Part shown: positions 6,185 through 8,755 of the stretch, piece by piece | Position numbering within the stretch: the stretch's first letter is position 1 | Layout: each line of letters opens with the position of its first letter | Origin: Burkholderiales bacterium | Lineage (GTDB): Bacteria > Pseudomonadota > Gammaproteobacteria > Burkholderiales > Burkholderiaceae | Direction of reading: 5' to 3' | DNA length: 8,755 nt | Assembly (NCBI GenBank): GCA_903643055.1 | Contig: CAHJWV010000662.1 | Span: forward strand, 1-8,755 | Program-made: the position numbers and the translations under genes | The notes under the pieces: model-generated | Database searches by the model: none | Seen by the model: the letters and a program-made list of their open reading frames with translations, nothing else | What the model was told of the DNA's origin: nothing

Positions 6185-7464
6185 CGTCACGCCACAAGGT
6201 ATTGGCTTTTGTAATGGCCGGCGGGGAGGGCACACGCCTGTTCCCCTTGACCCAGGAACGCTGCAAACCCGCGGTGCCGTTCAACGGCAAACACCGCGTG
6301 GTCGACTTCGTGTTGAGCAACCTGGTGAACTCCGAGATCTATTCGGTGTACCTGCTGGTGCAATACAAATCGCAAGCGCTGATCGAGCATGTGCGCCAGT
6401 CGTGGACGATGGCCCGCTTCATTCCCGATCACTTCGTGACGGTGGTGCCACCGCAGATGCGCAATGGGCCGGAATGGTTTCAAGGCACGGCCGATTCGGT
6501 TTATCAAAACCTGCATCTGATCGAGACCTCGAACGTCGACCATGTCGCGGTGTTCGGTGCCGATCACATCTACCGCATGGATGTGCGGCAGATGCTGGAC
6601 CAGCACGTGGCGCAAAACGCCGATGTGACGGTGGCCACCTTGCCGGTGCCGCTCTCGCAATGCAACTCGTTCGGCATCGTCGAGACCGACGACGACCTGC
6701 GCATCACCGACTTTCGCGAGAAGCCGGAAAGCACACCGGGAATGACCAAGCGGCCGACCCATGCGCTGGCCTCGATGGGCAACTACATCTTCAAGAAAGA
6801 CGTGCTGCTGCAGGAGCTGCGCCGCGCCAAGGAAGCCGGCGAGAGCGACTTCGGCAAGCACATCCTGCCGCGCATGGTGGAGTCGCACAAGCTGCTGGCC
6901 TATGACTTCAACGACAACGTGATTCCGGGCACTGCCGACTTCGAAGAGCACGCTTACTGGCGTGACGTGGGCACCATCGATGCCTATTTCGATGCCCACC
7001 TCGACACGCTGGGCGCCCAGCCGCGCTTTCGCATGAGCAACCCGCAGTGGCCGATCTATGCAAGCCAGGATCAATCGGAGTCGGCGCAAATCGAAGCCGG
7101 CGTGATTCACCGCTCGGTGGTGGGCTCGGGCTGCGTCGTCAACAACGCGCGGCTTAACCACGCGATGCTTCGCCGCACGGTCTATGTGCATGAAGATGCC
7201 GACCTCGAACGCTGCATCGTGATGGATCGCACCGTGGTTGGCAAAGGCGCTTCGCTGCGCAACGTGATCATCGATCAGGACAACCACATTCCGCCAGGCG
7301 AGCGCATCGGGCACGACATTGAGGAAGACCGCAAGCGCTTCCATGTCAGTGAAGGCGGCATCTCGGTCGTGCCGCGGGGTTACTTCCCGCGCGCCGCGCC
7401 TGTGTCGACGACGCCTGCCGTAGCCACGCTTGAGCAGGCTCACCAACTGCAACGGGCGGCCTGA
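6181..7464 (+). CDS. glgC: Glucose-1-phosphate adenylyltransferase GlgC
   Basis: GlgC makes ADP-glucose and pyrophosphate from glucose-1-phosphate and ATP, the committed and regulated step of glycogen synthesis. The 427 residues (E. coli 431) comprise an N-terminal nucleotidyltransferase domain, with [20 protein letters not shown] at residues 13-32, catalytic D128 in GADHIY and glucose-1-phosphate-binding K181 in FREKP, and a C-terminal left-handed beta helix ([32 protein letters not shown]). Spacing between D128 and K181 equals that of E. coli D142 and K195. E. coli K39 (fructose-bisphosphate activator site) aligns with E26, and Y114 with F100, so its allosteric control probably differs. ATG 6181 has AAGGAGA at 6168-6174 and forms an ATGA overlap with glgB, implying coupled translation. 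The same frame is open back to 5752 inside glgB, but only as a shadow. Confidence 0.97.
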   Translation: MTSRHKVLAFVMAGGEGTRLFPLTQERCKPAVPFNGKHRVVDFVLSNLVNSEIYSVYLLVQYKSQALIEHVRQSWTMARFIPDHFVTVVPPQMRNGPEWFQGTADSVYQNLHLIETSNVDHVAVFGADHIYRMDVRQMLDQHVAQNADVTVATLPVPLSQCNSFGIVETDDDLRITDFREKPESTPGMTKRPTHALASMGNYIFKKDVLLQELRRAKEAGESDFGKHILPRMVESHKLLAYDFNDNVIPGTADFEEHAYWRDVGTIDAYFDAHLDTLGAQPRFRMSNPQWPIYASQDQSESAQIEAGVIHRSVVGSGCVVNNARLNHAMLRRTVYVHEDADLERCIVMDRTVVGKGASLRNVIIDQDNHIPPGERIGHDIEEDRKRFHVSEGGISVVPRGYFPRAAPVSTTPAVATLEQAHQLQRAA

Positions 7465-7469
7465 CGACG

Positions 7470-8755
7470 ATGGGACATCACGACACAGCGATCGCGGAGG
7501 CTGCGGCATCCACCTCCCCATCGAATCTGCGTACGCTCGCCGGCAGCCCCCATCCCTTGGGCTCGACCTGGGACGGCCAGGGCACCAACTTCGCGCTGTA
7601 CTCCAGCGTGGCCGACAGCGTCGAGCTGTGCCTGTTCGATGAGGCCGGCGAGCGGCAGACGGTGTGCCTGCCCATCACGCGCAGCACCGGCAACGTCTGG
7701 CATGTCTACCTGCCCGACGTTCGCCCCGGCACCCTGTATGGATGGCGCGTGCTCGGGCCTTATGTGCCCGAGGAGGGCTTGCGCTGCAACGCTGCCAAGT
7801 TGCTGCTCGACCCTTATGCACGCAAGATCGTCGGCAGCATCGATTGGTCGAGCGCGAGCTATGCCTACCAGCTCGACAGCGACGACGAAGACTTCTCGTT
7901 CAACAGCGAAGACAGTGCGTCGGCCATGCCCAAGTGCGTGGTGGTCGAAGACGCCTTCGACTGGGGCGACGACAAGCCGCCCCGGGTGCCCTGGAGCGAA
8001 ACCATTTTCTACGAGGTGCACGTCAAGGGCTTCAGCAAGCAGCTGAAAACGATTCCCGAAGCGCTGCGCGGCACCTATGGCGCGCTGGCGTCCGATGAAG
8101 CCATTGCCCATTTCAAACAACTGGGCGTGACCTCGCTGGAGCTGCTGCCGGTGCAGTTCTTTGTTGACGACCAGCGGCTGATCGAATCGGGCTTGCGCAA
8201 CTATTGGGGCTACAACACGATCGGCTTCTTCTCGCCCGACCTGCGCTATAGCATCACCGGCACGATCGACGAGTTCAAGGGCATGGTCAAGCTGCTGCAC
8301 GCCGCCGGCATCGAGGTGATTCTCGACGTGGTCTACAACCACACCGGCGAAGGCAACCACCTGGGCCCGACGCTGAGCTTCAAGGGCATCGACAACCGCG
8401 CCTATTACCGGCTCAGCGACAAGAGCGCGCGCCACTATCACGACGTGACCGGCACCGGCAGCACGATGAACAGCCATTCGCCGGTGGCGCTGCGGCTGAT
8501 GCTGGACAGCCTGCGCTACTGGGTTTCTCAAGTGCATGTGGACGGCTTCCGCTTCGATCTGGCGGTGGCGCTGGCGCGGGGTGAATCCGAATTCGAGGCT
8601 TACAGCAGCTTTCTGTCGGCGATCCATCAAGACCCGGTGCTGAGCCAGGTCAAGCTGATTGCCGAGCCCTGGGACATTGGCGATGGCGGCTACCGCGTCG
8701 GCGGCTTTCCGCTCGGCTGGGCCGAATGGAATGGCCGTTACCGCGACGCGGTGCG
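7470..8755 (+). CDS. glgX: Glycogen debranching enzyme GlgX (isoamylase type), 5' part
   Basis: The frame is open from ATG 7470 to the window end: 428 codons of a protein usually 650-720 long. GlgX hydrolyses alpha-1,6 branches of phosphorylase-trimmed glycogen. Residues 22-115 form a CBM48 domain (LAGSPHPLGSTWDGQGTNFA, LYGWRVLGPY); the GH13 barrel starts near W175 (WSETIFYEVHVKGFSK). Conserved regions present are NYWGYNTIGFFSPDLRY, DVVYNHTGEGN (D286), nucleophile D363 in VDGFRFDLA and acid E399 in IAEPWDIG. The third catalytic Asp lies beyond the window. It starts 5 bp after the glgC stop; no good ribosome binding site is visible, so it probably depends on translation of glgC. The first 20 residues are not conserved, so a slightly later start is possible. 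The neighbours support the GlgX/TreX debranching role over other GH13 activities. Confidence 0.95.
   Translation, partial: MGHHDTAIAEAAASTSPSNLRTLAGSPHPLGSTWDGQGTNFALYSSVADSVELCLFDEAGERQTVCLPITRSTGNVWHVYLPDVRPGTLYGWRVLGPYVPEEGLRCNAAKLLLDPYARKIVGSIDWSSASYAYQLDSDDEDFSFNSEDSASAMPKCVVVEDAFDWGDDKPPRVPWSETIFYEVHVKGFSKQLKTIPEALRGTYGALASDEAIAHFKQLGVTSLELLPVQFFVDDQRLIESGLRNYWGYNTIGFFSPDLRYSITGTIDEFKGMVKLLHAAGIEVILDVVYNHTGEGNHLGPTLSFKGIDNRAYYRLSDKSARHYHDVTGTGSTMNSHSPVALRLMLDSLRYWVSQVHVDGFRFDLAVALARGESEFEAYSSFLSAIHQDPVLSQVKLIAEPWDIGDGGYRVGGFPLGWAEWNGRYRDAV

Noticed and set aside
6187..7521. Long minus-strand ORF (444 codons) opposite glgC
   Set aside because: It is a shadow of glgC codon bias; the repeated His/Arg/Val composition has no domain logic and there is no ribosome binding site.
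7440..8630. Long minus-strand ORF (396 codons) opposite glgX
   Set aside because: It covers the conserved GH13 motifs of GlgX on the other strand; composition is typical of an antisense shadow.

Overview
The window is GC-rich bacterial DNA from one chromosome-like region. Codon use, the gene families and the glgB-glgC-glgX order suggest a betaproteobacterium, probably in the Burkholderiales; this is an inference from style, not from a marker gene. There is no rRNA, tRNA, CRISPR array or intact insertion sequence.

Region 1 (1-2105) is an accessory stretch full of broken genes. It opens with the C-terminal end of a WYL-domain (YafY-like) regulator, followed 31 bp later by a VOC/glyoxalase-fold gene broken by an apparent one-base deletion near 418. 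On the minus strand comes a 49-residue, very basic small ORF with its own ribosome binding site. Next are the 3' end of a LysR-type regulator (minus) and the 3' end of a short-chain dehydrogenase (plus), joined head to head near 1575-1582. This looks like the scar of a deletion that removed both 5' ends and the shared promoter region. Just past the SDR stop lies a 41-codon stub of the N-terminus of an MmeI/YeeA-like restriction-methyltransferase (minus).

Region 2 (2203-3746) holds intact minus-strand genes: a FitA/VapB-like antitoxin overlapping a FitB/VapC-like PIN toxin by ATGA, with TGCAT-rich repeats in the upstream region, and a glutathione S-transferase-like gene with a strong ribosome binding site.

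Region 3 (3747-8755) is the divergent glycogen operon. A 344-bp intergenic region carrying a 15-bp palindrome precedes glgB (branching enzyme, without the N1 domain), glgC (ADP-glucose pyrophosphorylase; ATGA overlap with glgB) and glgX (glycogen debranching enzyme; 5 bp after glgC, running off the window). GlgC makes ADP-glucose, GlgB adds alpha-1,6 branches and GlgX removes them during breakdown. Glycogen synthase (glgA) is not in the window.

I did not find a clearly new system. The points most worth checking are the LysR/SDR deletion scar, the restriction-modification stub beside the toxin-antitoxin pair, the small basic ORF and the palindrome upstream of the glycogen operon.
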